Source of the DNA: Paenibacillus barcinonensis
Lineage (GTDB): Bacteria > Bacillota > Bacilli > Paenibacillales > Paenibacillaceae
Direction: 5' to 3'
Length of the DNA stretch: 64,000 bases
Assembly: GCF_003217495.1 (NCBI RefSeq)
Contig: NZ_QJSW01000022.1
Span: forward strand, 20,764 to 84,763
This document shows positions 36,201-44,566 of the stretch, one piece after another. Each line of letters begins with the position of its first letter. The first letter of the stretch is position 1. The notes beneath the pieces were generated by a model. The model ran no database searches. It was not told where the DNA came from and worked only from the letters and a program-made list of their open reading frames with translations. A program made the position numbers and the translations under genes.

Positions 36201-37152
36201 ATACCGAACGGTCGATTCCCCCAAGCACCCATGATGTCTGTCCATTGCCATATGGCCCAAGAACACGATAAGCATAGACATCCGCTTCAGGAGCGATACC
36301 AACAATACCGTAGTCCCCTGCTTCACGAGCAGCTACCGTACCTGAAACGTGTGTGCCGTGAGATGTATAATAAGAGCTTCCTCTTTCATTTAACTCGGGC
36401 TGGCCCGATGCTTTCCACTCTTGATAAGTCGTTTCATATGGATCATTATCATTATCTACAAAATCCCATCCGCCTTTATAGGCATCACGCAGATTCGGGT
36501 GATTATAATCAATCCCGGTATCAATGACGCCCACTTTCACGCCTTTACCTTTATACCCCAGGTTCCATACTTCAGGAGCTCCGATAAAAGGTGCAGTATC
36601 TTTCATATGCGGATTAACTTCACCTTTGTCTGGTGCCAGGCTCACTTCAAGGTCAGGATATACACTGACTACGCCTGGTATTTGAAGCAATTGTCCCAAT
36701 TGATTCCCCTTCAGTTCAAGGGCTACACCATTAAGGGCATATGCATAATTGTCCAGCACTTCATGTTTGATTTTTTTCTGAGTGAGGCTATGTACAAATG
36801 ACTGTTGTTGTTCTTCAACTTGAGTCACAGCCTTTGTTTCCATAGAGGAGGTAAAAGATCTTCCAGAGAGGGTTGATTCGCCTTGCGCTACAGCAACAGG
36901 TTTATTGGATAGCTCAACGATGACGCGAGTATTCTCTCCGCCCAGCCCTTCCAGACTTTTATCCAAAAATGGATCTGCTGCAATTCGTGCTTCCCGACCA
37001 GCAAGCACTTCTCTCATTTGCTTTGCTTCGGCGCTGTTTAACGTATTATCCAGTTGAATTGCGGAATCTGCAGGAGCAGCTCCAGCCGCAGGCAGGATAA
37101 GTGAGAAAACCATAAGGACACTCAGTAACATGGATATCAATCGTTTATTCAA
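33205..37152 (-). CDS. Vpr-like secreted S8 subtilisin with chitinase-type C-terminal modules
   Basis: 1315 residues. Signal peptide (first ~26), inhibitor I9-type propeptide (~70-170), S8 domain with Asp211 (GVIDTGIDYNH), His265 (SHGTHVSGT) and Ser686 (SGTSMAAPHVAG), a PA domain inserted before the serine (~515-620), Fn3/DUF-like beta domains, then two ~95-residue modules with the MNMWWGENATSYKLYE and MNLWWGTNATEYRLYE signatures common in Paenibacillus chitinases. A ~100-residue acidic Pro/Ala/Glu linker (~397-497) is inserted inside the protease domain. TTG 37152 is eight bases after AGGAGG; the upstream ATG overlaps that site. Confidence 0.92.
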   Translation of the reverse strand: MNKRLISMLLSVLMVFSLILPAAGAAPADSAIQLDNTLNSAEAKQMREVLAGREARIAADPFLDKSLEGLGGENTRVIVELSNKPVAVAQGESTLSGRSFTSSMETKAVTQVEEQQQSFVHSLTQKKIKHEVLDNYAYALNGVALELKGNQLGQLLQIPGVVSVYPDLEVSLAPDKGEVNPHMKDTAPFIGAPEVWNLGYKGKGVKVGVIDTGIDYNHPNLRDAYKGGWDFVDNDNDPYETTYQEWKASGQPELNERGSSYYTSHGTHVSGTVAAREAGDYGIVGIAPEADVYAYRVLGPYGNGQTSWVLGGIDRSVSDGMDVINLSLGAENNDPSYVTSVALNNAMLSGVTAVVSSGNSGPNRYTLGSPGASAMAITVGNSTGPSQLITANTHFWVGEEGQEEAPEQQPVPENEQTPELGSAPEAPAPESAPVNAPEGDTAEAATAQNDGNAADAAVSDEEQQASQPDQATDESTKADNESTEAAMAPAKSEQAPLAVTESVYRLDVMGWSLAADPESVLTDKYSVEFAALGKPADFEGKDFTGKVALIQRGELAFVEKIANAKAAGAVGVIVFNNNPGPIGISLGDSFDLIPTLSMSKEDGEVIKAELDAGQPVQVSFSDFERTQTPGDEMSSSSSRGPAKVTLDIKPDVVAPGSNILSTVPAYGKDEPDADYSQSYDRKSGTSMAAPHVAGLAALLLEKHPDWTSFDVKVALMNNAKIMDTAKYDVFDQGAGRIQAVKSIDPAAFVKVMDVTQYTENGSVVEKENITGSINYGNFMSTDEKTVTKTIKVEALNGSGGEYTVNVNPTRTVPGVSIAVDKTSFTLNGEEELAVTVTVPRGVTAATEAQGYIEITNGTNTFTVPYVAHFNVNFSGVKYIETVKGTAKNPFYYPLKADGSLDMLNVAMEFHNPMTFALIEIYNGLDPDGGYYQDGYLGSIFGNYYNFNANTRYNLAWDGQYADYTSGEVAALPDGLYTVDITTIGADSKTYKEDTPPFLVKKTAPAVTAPQSLEFKAEDAVVINGSVEDLYFRVAPALAKGWSITFDPTAALKASYVVKKEDGSVLKEGTFTVQADGGFNYALEGIEGGTYTVETTVKDEQGLAGMTSTTIKVESAQTEPETPATKAPGAPSLSHNNGFVNGLLGGDYTVTMNMWWGENATSYKLYEDGVLVDSQKLTYNAPWAQFAHTKITGKTNGTYTYVAELANDKGVTRSQKLTVRVTDALPGKATLSHDNWDVDGNYKVMMNLWWGTNATEYRLYENDVLIDTQSLKATTPLPQFAVTSVKGKASGTYTYRAELVNAAGATSTNTIQVKVK

Positions 37153-37265
37153 GGTTATGCCCTCCTTCATCGTGTGAATACCTCACCAATACGGGTTCTT
37201 GCTCTCTGTAAAACACTACAATACTTTCGACTACATTCACCGCCTATCTGCAAGATGTCTGACCC

Positions 37266-37285
37266 TTGGTAAATTATTCTACCAA
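37266..37285. promoter_or_regulatory. Inverted repeat upstream of the protease
   Basis: TTGGTA and TACCAA flank 8 AT bases about 115 bp upstream of the protease start. It could be an operator. No consensus promoter was found in 37153-37422. Confidence 0.3.
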
Positions 37286-37422
37286 AATATCACATTTTCC
37301 TTCTAAATACTTACATTATGATATAGAAATTACTTATATGGGTCTTTAGTAGGTTAAGCATTCGCATTTGTATATTCTTGTCGTTTGGATATTTAAACTT
37401 TAAACATCAGGCAGAAGAAAAG

Positions 37423-37463
37423 AAAAAAACATGCTTCTCCAAAGAGAAAAAAGCATGGTTTTT
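37423..37463 (-). terminator. Terminator of the methyltransferase gene
   Basis: AAAACCATGCTTTTT pairs imperfectly with the upstream complement and is followed on the minus strand by a run of T residues (GTTTTTTTC). Confidence 0.6.
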
Positions 37464-37567
37464 GAGTGGGTTTGATTCACTTTAGAACATTTTCAAGTAG
37501 TGGAAGAAGGTGCATTTGCACTCCTTTTTTAAAGATTAAAATTCATATAACAAAGAATTAAATTTAT

Positions 37568-38347
37568 TTAAACCTGATTATTCGGCTTAAATGCTTCAAT
37601 GCGCAGTCGCTTGTAATCTGCATAAATCGCGTCAGCCTGCCACAGCTTAGGGCTTACGATGTCCCTAATTTCACGACACCATGCCTTCACCTGTTCGGGA
37701 TTAAACCCCTTAAAATAGTCGTCTCCGAAATGAGTCAGCCAACCTACGATTCCATCCTTTCCATCCTCCAGCTTCGTAGGACGGTCATAGTGGTAGGCCT
37801 GACGAACCATAAACCCTCTATCCTCTAAAATACGGCTGTATTGCCCGATGGTCGGAAAATACCATGGATTACGTGCGGCAGCATTGATACCCGTGTACCG
37901 CGCCAGCACTTCCTCCAACGCCTCTACAATAATCTGCACGTTCCCCTGACCGCCAAATTCAGCCACAAATCTCCCTCCCGGCTTGAGAGCATGCCACACA
38001 CAGTCTACAACGTTTTGCGAATTACGCATCCAGTGCAATGCAGCATTGGAAAAAACCGCATCATATGCTCGCTCTGTATGAAACTGTTCACCATCTGCCT
38101 CTACGAACTCCAATTGCGGGAACTTTTGCTTTGCCCGGGCAATCATATCCGAGGAAGCATCCATGCCCGTCACCTCTGCTCCAAACAGTGAAATCTCATG
38201 CGTTAAATCCCCTGTTCCACAACCGAGATCAAGGATGTACTCCCCTGTTTTGGGACGCAGCCAGGAGATCAGATCTTTTCCATACTCCGATACAAATGCC
38301 AGCTGATCGTCGTATTCCTCGGCTTGCCACTGATTAATGGATTTCAT
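37568..38347 (-). CDS. Class I SAM-dependent methyltransferase (Tam-like)
   Basis: 259 residues. SAM-binding motif I VLDLGCGTGDLT (as ILDLGCGTGDL here), followed by the acidic strand end GMDASSDMI and motif DAVFSNAALHWM, the last typical of trans-aconitate methyltransferase relatives. Small-molecule substrate unknown. ATG 38347 follows GGTGGAG closely; an in-frame GTG three codons upstream is equally possible. Lies inside the tRNA-Arg island. Confidence 0.82.
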   Translation of the reverse strand: MKSINQWQAEEYDDQLAFVSEYGKDLISWLRPKTGEYILDLGCGTGDLTHEISLFGAEVTGMDASSDMIARAKQKFPQLEFVEADGEQFHTERAYDAVFSNAALHWMRNSQNVVDCVWHALKPGGRFVAEFGGQGNVQIIVEALEEVLARYTGINAAARNPWYFPTIGQYSRILEDRGFMVRQAYHYDRPTKLEDGKDGIVGWLTHFGDDYFKGFNPEQVKAWCREIRDIVSPKLWQADAIYADYKRLRIEAFKPNNQV

Positions 38348-38459
38348 ATGCTCCACCGTCGCTTTCCTAGTTGATAGATATATTGTGACACACCCGTGCT
38401 TATTGTTTAAATATATATAATCTATTTGATTCATAGGCAAAACCAATAAAAGAAGCCAT

Positions 38460-38756
38460 TAAAAGCAAAAAGCTTCTTTGTATAACGTCCCAGGAGGGAT
38501 ACTCTCCTTTCTGTCGAGACTGCGAAGCATATGCTTTCGAGGCTTAGGCTCCGACGAACCATTGGGGTTCTCATCCCTTGAACGTAAAAAAAGCTTCCCG
38601 AAGGAAGCTTCTTTGTGTGACGTCCCAGGAGGGATACTCTCCTTACAGTCGAGACTGCGAAGTGAATGCTCCCGAAGGCTTAGGCTCCGACGAACCATTG
38701 GGGTTCTCATCCCTTGAACGTAAAAAAAGCTTCCCGAAGGAAGCTTCTTTTTGTGA

Positions 38757-38770
<14 letters not shown>
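38460..38770 (-). repeat. Tandem ~136 bp repeats after the right tRNA-Arg
   Basis: Minus-strand counterpart of the repeats at 30.6 kb. tRNA-tail copies at 38757-38770, 38621-38634 and 38486-38499 give unit lengths of 136 and 135 bp. The 35-nt tRNA-like blocks are at 38621-38655 and 38486-38520; the latter has two substitutions. Each unit again carries the GAAGCTT / AAGCTTC terminator. Confidence 0.9.
38722..38747 (-). terminator. Terminator of right tRNA-Arg
   Basis: GAAGCTTCC TTC GGGAAGC followed by seven T residues on the minus strand; a second copy lies at 38585-38612. Confidence 0.9.
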
Positions 38771-38830
<60 letters not shown>

Positions 38831-38863
38831 AAATATGTATAACAAAAATGCGGAACGTTCTCT

Positions 38864-38891
38864 ATTATACTCCGATTTCTATATTTTTCAA
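38864..38891 (-). promoter_or_regulatory. Promoter of the right tRNA-Arg
   Basis: Minus strand TTGAAA, 16 bp, TATAAT. Plus-strand 38892-39156 is otherwise without a recognisable element. Confidence 0.8.
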
Positions 38892-39156
38892 TAGTTTTAT
38901 TAAAAATTAATAATGTATCCATCAAACACCCTGATACGTATAAGTTACATACTGCTACCCGAGGCCGAATAGGCTCGTGTTTTTGAGGTAATAGTAATAA
39001 CACCCTCCCCGTAGGAAGCATATGCAGAATCCTGCACCCAAATTTAACCATTATGTATTGATTACCAGGACCTCGCCTGCTTATTCAACTTCCCTCTTGC
39101 AGGGTAATTGGTTTGCATACATACATTTGAGAGCTTTATTGAAGGAGCGATTTATT

Positions 39157-39450
39157 ATGAGACAACTTTTATCATCACTATCCTATTTCAGCATCTTCTT
39201 TGCCCCTTTTCTCTTTCCTATCATTGTTTGGATTGTTGCTCGGGATGAATACATTGAAGGACATGCAAAGCGCGCACTCTTCTCCCACGTCTTCCCGTTC
39301 CTTGCTGCGATTCCGCTGCTCTATTTCTTCGTGACCTCCCAAAGCGCTGGATCGGCTGTTGGTTTTGTTGTTTTGTTCTTTGTAATTTATGGACTGAGCT
39401 TTGTCTACAATATTGTAAAAGGCATTCAGGTCCTGCGTGAATACTACTGA
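39157..39450 (+). CDS. DUF4870-like small membrane protein
   Basis: 97 residues, three hydrophobic helices. The loop IVWIVARDEYIEGHAKRAL matches the DUF4870 pattern (IIWLIKKDES...EHAKEAL). No enzymatic motif; family function unknown. ATG 39157 lies nine bases after GAAGGAG; the longer upstream frame has no ribosome site and an un-protein-like composition. Confidence 0.78.
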   Translation: MRQLLSSLSYFSIFFAPFLFPIIVWIVARDEYIEGHAKRALFSHVFPFLAAIPLLYFFVTSQSAGSAVGFVVLFFVIYGLSFVYNIVKGIQVLREYY

Positions 39451-39531
39451 TTGTCCGGCAAATCATATCCCATCTGCTTCTCAATTTATATATGGCCATT
39501 CCGCTCAGACTATAATAACAACAACATTACA

Positions 39532-39563
39532 ACACCCCCTCCGTACTCTAACGGCGGGGGTGT
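39532..39563 (+). terminator. Hairpin after the DUF4870 gene
   Basis: ACACCCCCTCCGT pairs with ACGGCGGGGGTGT; the T tail is weak (CTGCTTTG). Confidence 0.5.
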
Positions 39564-39649
39564 CTGCTTTGTCTCCAGCACATTCAAAATCAAATCAATT
39601 TCAATTCATTCTACACTACCTTGATCTCCCACTCTGTTTGTCTCATCTC

Positions 39650-40012
39650 TCAAGCCTGACCAATCAAATAACGCTGAAGCGTGGGGCCAAGCAAGCCAAA
39701 CGCAAACAGATTACTTTGAAACTGCGCCTTGTCCTCCTCGGCAGTGATTCCCTCACTATTCTCAAACGCCGTGTCTGTTGCATCTTCAAAGGCTGTATGC
39801 ATGTTATTGTTGTACCAGTCAATCGCTGCATCCGAATGATTGCGCACAATGCGCACCACCTGAAGCTCATTCCCCGGTTGGGTTGAGGCAACATAGACAA
39901 GCAATGAGGGATCTCCAGCGTTGCCAGGCTGTACTTCAACTTCTGCACAAGATAATCCATCCACTTCCGTTAATCTACGTATTTTAGCATCCTGAATGGC
40001 ATACATCTTCAT
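39650..40012 (-). CDS. Hypothetical protein
   Basis: 120 residues, soluble, acidic C-terminus. No family recognised. A beta-rich first half (YAIQDAKIRRLTEVDGLSCAEVEV, broken here as two strands) is followed by helices with many Glu and Ala. ATG 40012 or the ATG two codons on can be served by AAAGGAGAGAG. It follows the next gene by 55 bp and is probably co-transcribed with it. Confidence 0.6.
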   Translation of the reverse strand: MKMYAIQDAKIRRLTEVDGLSCAEVEVQPGNAGDPSLLVYVASTQPGNELQVVRIVRNHSDAAIDWYNNNMHTAFEDATDTAFENSEGITAEEDKAQFQSNLFAFGLLGPTLQRYLIGQA

Positions 40013-40067
40013 CTCTCTCCTTTTGTTCTGATCCGTTGCTTCAGTCCAATCATGTTGCTCGCTTTGC

Positions 40068-40367
40068 TCATGTCGTTTGTTCAATCTGTTGCCTGGTCTC
40101 CGGTGTGCCTAGTCGGTAAATCTCCCGATATACCTGCTGCAAGACCGTCTCGTATGCACGATTCACATCATGTTCTGGCGTATCCGGCCACGGAAATACC
40201 ATTCCGGGAAAGGCTTCTTCTTCCTTTTCCTGCATAAGATAAAGCAATCCCAGTAAATGTTCAGCTTCCTGCGGTGTGGCCTGAATAACCCATTCATATG
40301 ATGTTGCAGAGGAATCAGGTATAACCGAGCGACCCATGACAGACACGTAATAGTTGATCCTGTCCAT
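40068..40367 (-). CDS. Hypothetical protein
   Basis: 99 residues, soluble. Begins MDRINYYVSVMGRSVIP; a mixed beta/alpha layout with a helical second half (AEHLLGLLYLMQEKEEEA). No family recognised. ATG 40367 is ten bases after AAGGAG. Divergent from asnB, sharing a ~195-bp promoter region that contains an inverted repeat TATGCC/GGCATA at 40441-40459. Confidence 0.6.
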   Translation of the reverse strand: MDRINYYVSVMGRSVIPDSSATSYEWVIQATPQEAEHLLGLLYLMQEKEEEAFPGMVFPWPDTPEHDVNRAYETVLQQVYREIYRLGTPETRQQIEQTT

Positions 40368-40561
40368 TGCATGCTCTCTCCTTCACAGGTAGCTAGAAGC
40401 TGATATCCCTAGATGTAGTTTCCGAAGAGGACAGACATTTTATGCCTGCATTCGGCATATATTTGTTACGACTTCTGACGAAAAAGACAACATTTGCTAG
40501 CTGCTCTCCACTCATAGCAGCATACGGATGAACGACTCGACCAAGAAAGGATGAACAAACC

Positions 40562-42406
40562 ATGTGCGGTATAACCGGCTTCGTGCAGTGGAATCGGGAT
40601 TTGACGCAGGAATCGGAGCTGCTGGTCCGGATGACGGATAGCTTATCGAACCGCGGGCCCGACGCTTCAGGTACGTGGATTTCCAACCCTTGTGCTTTTG
40701 GACACCGCCGCCTTAGCGTAATGGACCCGGAGAACGGGGCACAGCCCATGCATGCATTACAAGGAGATACCTCCTATACCGTTGTGTATAACGGAGAACT
40801 ATACAACGCACCCGAGTTGAAGAAGGAGCTTCTTCAGCGTGGACATCACTTCCGCACTCAATGTGACACCGAAGTGCTGCTTGCCTCATATATCGAATGG
40901 GGACCTGCATGCGTTGAAAAGTTTAACGGAATATTTGCTTTTGCCATCTGGGATGGCGGACGCGAGCAGGTCTTCATGGCCCGTGACCGTTTAGGGGTCA
41001 AACCTCTGTTTTACAGCCATGCGAAGGACGCCCTTATTTTTGGCTCCGAGCCCAAAGCTCTGCTGCTTCACCCGGATGTAGAAGCCGTCGTTGGCCCGGA
41101 AGGGCTGGCAGAGATATTTATTGTTGGTCCTGCACGAACACCGGGACACGGCGTATATTCCTCTCTTCATGAGTTAAAGCCCGCTCACGCAATGATTTAC
41201 AGTCGTAATGGCATTAAAACCTATGCCTATTGGAAGCTCGAATCCGTCAACCATGAACATAACCTGGAGGAGACTGCCGTTGAAGTGCGCCGATTGTTAC
41301 AGGATACGCTGGAGCGCCAGTTAGCTTCCGATGTTCCTGTATGCTCCCTTTTATCCGGCGGCCTGGATTCCAGCGCCCTGTCTGCATTGGCAGTTGACTA
41401 TTATAATCGAACAGGGCAAGGTCAAATCAGCACATATTCCGTCGATTATGTTGATAATGCCAAGCACTTTCAAGCACATTCCTTCCAGCCCGGTGCAGAC
41501 GGCCCGTGGATTCAACGGATGGTGGATGAGCTCAAAACCGATCATCACTGGATCGAGATTGAGAACGGAGAGCTTGTTCACGCACTGAGTCAGGCTATGC
41601 TGGTACGAGATTTGCCGGGTATGGCAGACGTTGATTCATCGCTGTATTTATTCTGTAAGGAGATTAAAAAAGGAGCCACTGTCGCCATCTCCGGCGAGGC
41701 CGCTGATGAGGTATTTGGCGGTTATCCATGGTTCCACCGGGATGAGATGCTGAACTCCGGCACTTTTCCTTGGTCTGTAGCACCTGACATGAGAGCCGGA
41801 TTACTTTCTCAGGACATTCGCGAATGGATCAGACCACTTGACTATCTTGCAGACCGATATTCGGATGCGGTTGCCGAGGTTCCGTTACTGGATGGGGAAA
41901 CAGGGAAGACAGCTCAGATGCGCGTCATGTCCTATTTGAATATTACCCGTTTCATGCCTACACTCTTGGATCGCAAAGATCGGATGAGTATGGGGGCTGG
42001 TCTGGAAGTGCGAGTCCCTTACTGCGATCACCGGCTGATTCAGTACGTGTTTAACATTCCCTGGGAAATGAAAATCACCGGTGGACGAGAGAAGGGAATA
42101 TTGCGAAAAGCACTTGAAGGCGTACTGCCGGATGATGTGTTATATCGTAAAAAGAGTCCTTATCCCAAAACGCATAACCCTCAGTATCTGGCAGCGGTTA
42201 AACAGCAGGTGCTTGATATTCTGGATGATCCAGCATCCCCAATCCTTCCGTTAATTGACAAAGTACAGATTCGAAATCTGGCCTCTTCCCCTGAAGCCTC
42301 CTCCAATCTGCCATGGTTTGGACAATTAATGTCAGGACCTCAGTTATTTGCTTATTTGACCCAGATCAACGGTTGGTTAAAAACATATAACGTTGCTATC
42401 CGATAA
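40562..42406 (+). CDS. asnB: Asparagine synthase (glutamine-hydrolysing)
   Basis: Makes asparagine from aspartate, ATP and glutamine; in this branch (AsnB/AsnO) some members amidate cell-wall or sporulation targets. Ntn-type glutaminase domain with Cys at position 2 (MCGITGF), RGPDASG and GHRRLSVMD motifs, then the ATP pyrophosphatase loop SGGLDSS (265-271). 614 residues, full length. ATG after AAAGGATG. Plus strand, monocistronic with a strong terminator. Confidence 0.95.
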   Translation: MCGITGFVQWNRDLTQESELLVRMTDSLSNRGPDASGTWISNPCAFGHRRLSVMDPENGAQPMHALQGDTSYTVVYNGELYNAPELKKELLQRGHHFRTQCDTEVLLASYIEWGPACVEKFNGIFAFAIWDGGREQVFMARDRLGVKPLFYSHAKDALIFGSEPKALLLHPDVEAVVGPEGLAEIFIVGPARTPGHGVYSSLHELKPAHAMIYSRNGIKTYAYWKLESVNHEHNLEETAVEVRRLLQDTLERQLASDVPVCSLLSGGLDSSALSALAVDYYNRTGQGQISTYSVDYVDNAKHFQAHSFQPGADGPWIQRMVDELKTDHHWIEIENGELVHALSQAMLVRDLPGMADVDSSLYLFCKEIKKGATVAISGEAADEVFGGYPWFHRDEMLNSGTFPWSVAPDMRAGLLSQDIREWIRPLDYLADRYSDAVAEVPLLDGETGKTAQMRVMSYLNITRFMPTLLDRKDRMSMGAGLEVRVPYCDHRLIQYVFNIPWEMKITGGREKGILRKALEGVLPDDVLYRKKSPYPKTHNPQYLAAVKQQVLDILDDPASPILPLIDKVQIRNLASSPEASSNLPWFGQLMSGPQLFAYLTQINGWLKTYNVAIR

Positions 42407-42480
42407 TTCTGCCGAAACGGATATCACCGATATCTATTCAGTGGTCAGCATCTGGTATTATGTGATTATAAGTAAGCAAA

Positions 42481-42517
42481 AATGCCCTTACACCACCAAA
42501 ACGGTGTAAGGGCATTT
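42481..42517. terminator. Bidirectional terminator, asnB / chemoreceptor
   Basis: 14-bp perfect stem AATGCCCTTACACC / GGTGTAAGGGCATT; five T residues follow on the minus strand. Confidence 0.9.
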
Positions 42518-42532
42518 CTCCACACACTTGAA

Positions 42533-44230
42533 TTATGAGACTTTAAAACGAGCAACCGACTGCTGCAGCATTTCAGCCATTGATGAAAGATCATTAGCAG
42601 CGGAAGCAATCTCCTGCATCGCAGATAACTGCTCCTCACTTGTCGCGCTCACTTCCTCTGTTCCTGCGGCCGCACTCTCCGTAACCTCCATAATCGACTT
42701 CATGGATGCATTAATCTGCTCCACCCCTGCGTTCATCTGCTCAATCGAAGCCGATACCTCCTGAGTCTGTCCAGCCACACCACTAACTGCGTTGCGAATA
42801 TCTTCGAAAGTTCCTCCAGCTTGACGCACCAACTGAATGCCTTCCTCAACTTCGGATGACACGACACTCATAGATTGTGCAGCATTTTTCATACCTGACT
42901 CAATAGACGAAACCAGAGTCACAATCTCCCCCGCAGATTGCGCCGATTGCTCTGACAGCTTTCGAACTTCAGTAGCAACAACCTGAAAGCCACGTCCATG
43001 CTCTCCAGCTCTCGCTGCTTCAATCGCTGCATTAAGCGATAGCAGATTTGTCTGTGCCGAAATTTCAGAGATGGTATCAACCATTTTCACAATATCTGTG
43101 GAATGTTTACTCAGTTCCTCGATGACTTTAGCAAGGCCGGAAACCGTAGTTTGAATAGAGTTCATCTGCCCCACCGCTGAGCGAATGGATTCACTACCAG
43201 AGATCGTTTGGGCCGAAGCCTCTGCAGCTTGCTCCGAAACAAGACTTGTATTCTCCGCTACCTGCTGAAAACCAATTGCAAGCTCATTCATCGTCTGGAA
43301 GCCTTCGCTAACCATATTTACTTGCGTATCCATGCCTGATGCAATTTCTTCCATCGTCTTCGCCACTTGCTCCGTAGCAGTCGCGGTCTGCTCTGTACTT
43401 GCCGTCAACTCCTCCGAAGAAGCCGCCACACGCTCCGCACCATCACCCACCTGATGAATCAGTGCACGTAAATTACCAGACATCGTATTAAACGCCTGCG
43501 CCATTTCTCCAATCTCGTCCTTGTTGCGAACAACAAGCGGCTCCCCTGTTAAATCCCCCTCCGCAATCCGGTTCGCAGCCTGCGCAACAGACTGAACCGG
43601 TTTGGAGATTATTCCGCCTATAATAATCGCAATGATCAAACCTGCAACAATAGATACACCACCCATGATGCTGATCCAGCGAAGGACCTGAGCTACCTGA
43701 GTGTTCACCGCAGCAATTCCTTCATCCATTGCTTTTTGCTGATGAGTCTCCATAGCCTCTACAATTTTCTCAAACTCACCAATGATCTGCGGTCCGGTTC
43801 CTTCCATTAACCGAGATAGTTCCTCTGTACTGCCTTGTTTGGTCAACGACATTATATTTTTAGCAAAATCATAATACTTGCCCATCATTTCGTCGGATCT
43901 TGCCATATTATCTTTCATCGTCGAGCTTGCAATGGTTAACTTTAATGCTTCACCCGTTTTTATGTAATCTTCGTACGACTTCGTAAATGCATCCTCATTC
44001 TCCTGAACAGGCTTCATAATGTAGTTCCTTAAAGCCACTTGCTGTGACTTCAGATCAATCGACATATTTTTGATCATCAGCAATTTGCTTGTCCTGTCAT
44101 TTATTAAATTGGTATACGTTTTCTCCAGACTTACAAATTGCGAGTACGATGTAACTGTAACCGCTACCAGCAATAATAATACAGATGAAAAACCAATAAG
44201 TAATTTTTGACTAATTGATACTCTTTTCAC
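42533..44230 (-). CDS. Methyl-accepting chemotaxis protein
   Basis: 565 residues. Transmembrane helix 1 (about 10-30), four-helix-bundle ligand domain (4HB_MCP type, 31-185), transmembrane helix 2 (about 187-210), HAMP (211-265; KPVQSVAQAANRIAEGDL) and the signalling coiled coil whose hairpin tip ISEISAQTNLLSLNAAIEAA binds CheA/CheW. Ligand unknown. GTG start behind GGGAGG. No neighbouring che genes; a sigma-D promoter was looked for and not found. Confidence 0.95.
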   Translation of the reverse strand: MKRVSISQKLLIGFSSVLLLLVAVTVTSYSQFVSLEKTYTNLINDRTSKLLMIKNMSIDLKSQQVALRNYIMKPVQENEDAFTKSYEDYIKTGEALKLTIASSTMKDNMARSDEMMGKYYDFAKNIMSLTKQGSTEELSRLMEGTGPQIIGEFEKIVEAMETHQQKAMDEGIAAVNTQVAQVLRWISIMGGVSIVAGLIIAIIIGGIISKPVQSVAQAANRIAEGDLTGEPLVVRNKDEIGEMAQAFNTMSGNLRALIHQVGDGAERVAASSEELTASTEQTATATEQVAKTMEEIASGMDTQVNMVSEGFQTMNELAIGFQQVAENTSLVSEQAAEASAQTISGSESIRSAVGQMNSIQTTVSGLAKVIEELSKHSTDIVKMVDTISEISAQTNLLSLNAAIEAARAGEHGRGFQVVATEVRKLSEQSAQSAGEIVTLVSSIESGMKNAAQSMSVVSSEVEEGIQLVRQAGGTFEDIRNAVSGVAGQTQEVSASIEQMNAGVEQINASMKSIMEVTESAAAGTEEVSATSEEQLSAMQEIASAANDLSSMAEMLQQSVARFKVS

Positions 44231-44504
44231 GTTGATTCCTCCCGATAGTCATTAAAAGGATGTACATTATACGTTTGCGTAACCAACCCTCCTTTATTGA
44301 GTCAAAAGACCTATATGAAGATGAAGTCAATATAATAAACATACATACAATCTTACAAACAGGTCTTTATTACTAATTAATACTAACCCAAAAGACGATA
44401 AACTTGAATCACAAAATGATCTTTTTCGTCAAAAAAATTAAGTCAAGACCTATTTTATTGTAATTCATTTACATTAATCCAATGCCAAATTGAACAAAAA
44501 ATAC
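44231..44504. other. AT-rich spacer upstream of the chemoreceptor
   Basis: Contains two direct copies of GTCAA(AA)GACCTAT (from 44300 and 44442) and an inverted partial copy (AGGTCTTT near 44380); possible regulatory sites. No gene or clear promoter seen. Confidence 0.35.
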
Positions 44505-44560
44505 CCTTCAGTGCGGTTCGCACACAAACCTCACGGTTTGAAGCAAGCCCTTGCTGAAGG
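44505..44560 (-). terminator. Three-armed branched hairpin with T-tail at the end of the STM401x operon
   Basis: A closing stem CCTTCA/TGAAGG encloses three hairpins: GCAA-GGGC-TTGC, CAAACC-GTGA-GGTTTG and GTGCG-AAC-CGCAC. On the minus strand it is followed by GTATTTTTTG. Most terminators are single hairpins; this one has a cloverleaf-like outline. Confidence 0.65.
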
Positions 44561-44566
44561 ATTGAT

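Noticed and set aside
30613..38756. Prophage or integrative element between the tRNA genes
   Set aside because: No integrase, recombinase or phage gene is present; only tRNA-tail copies resemble attachment sites.
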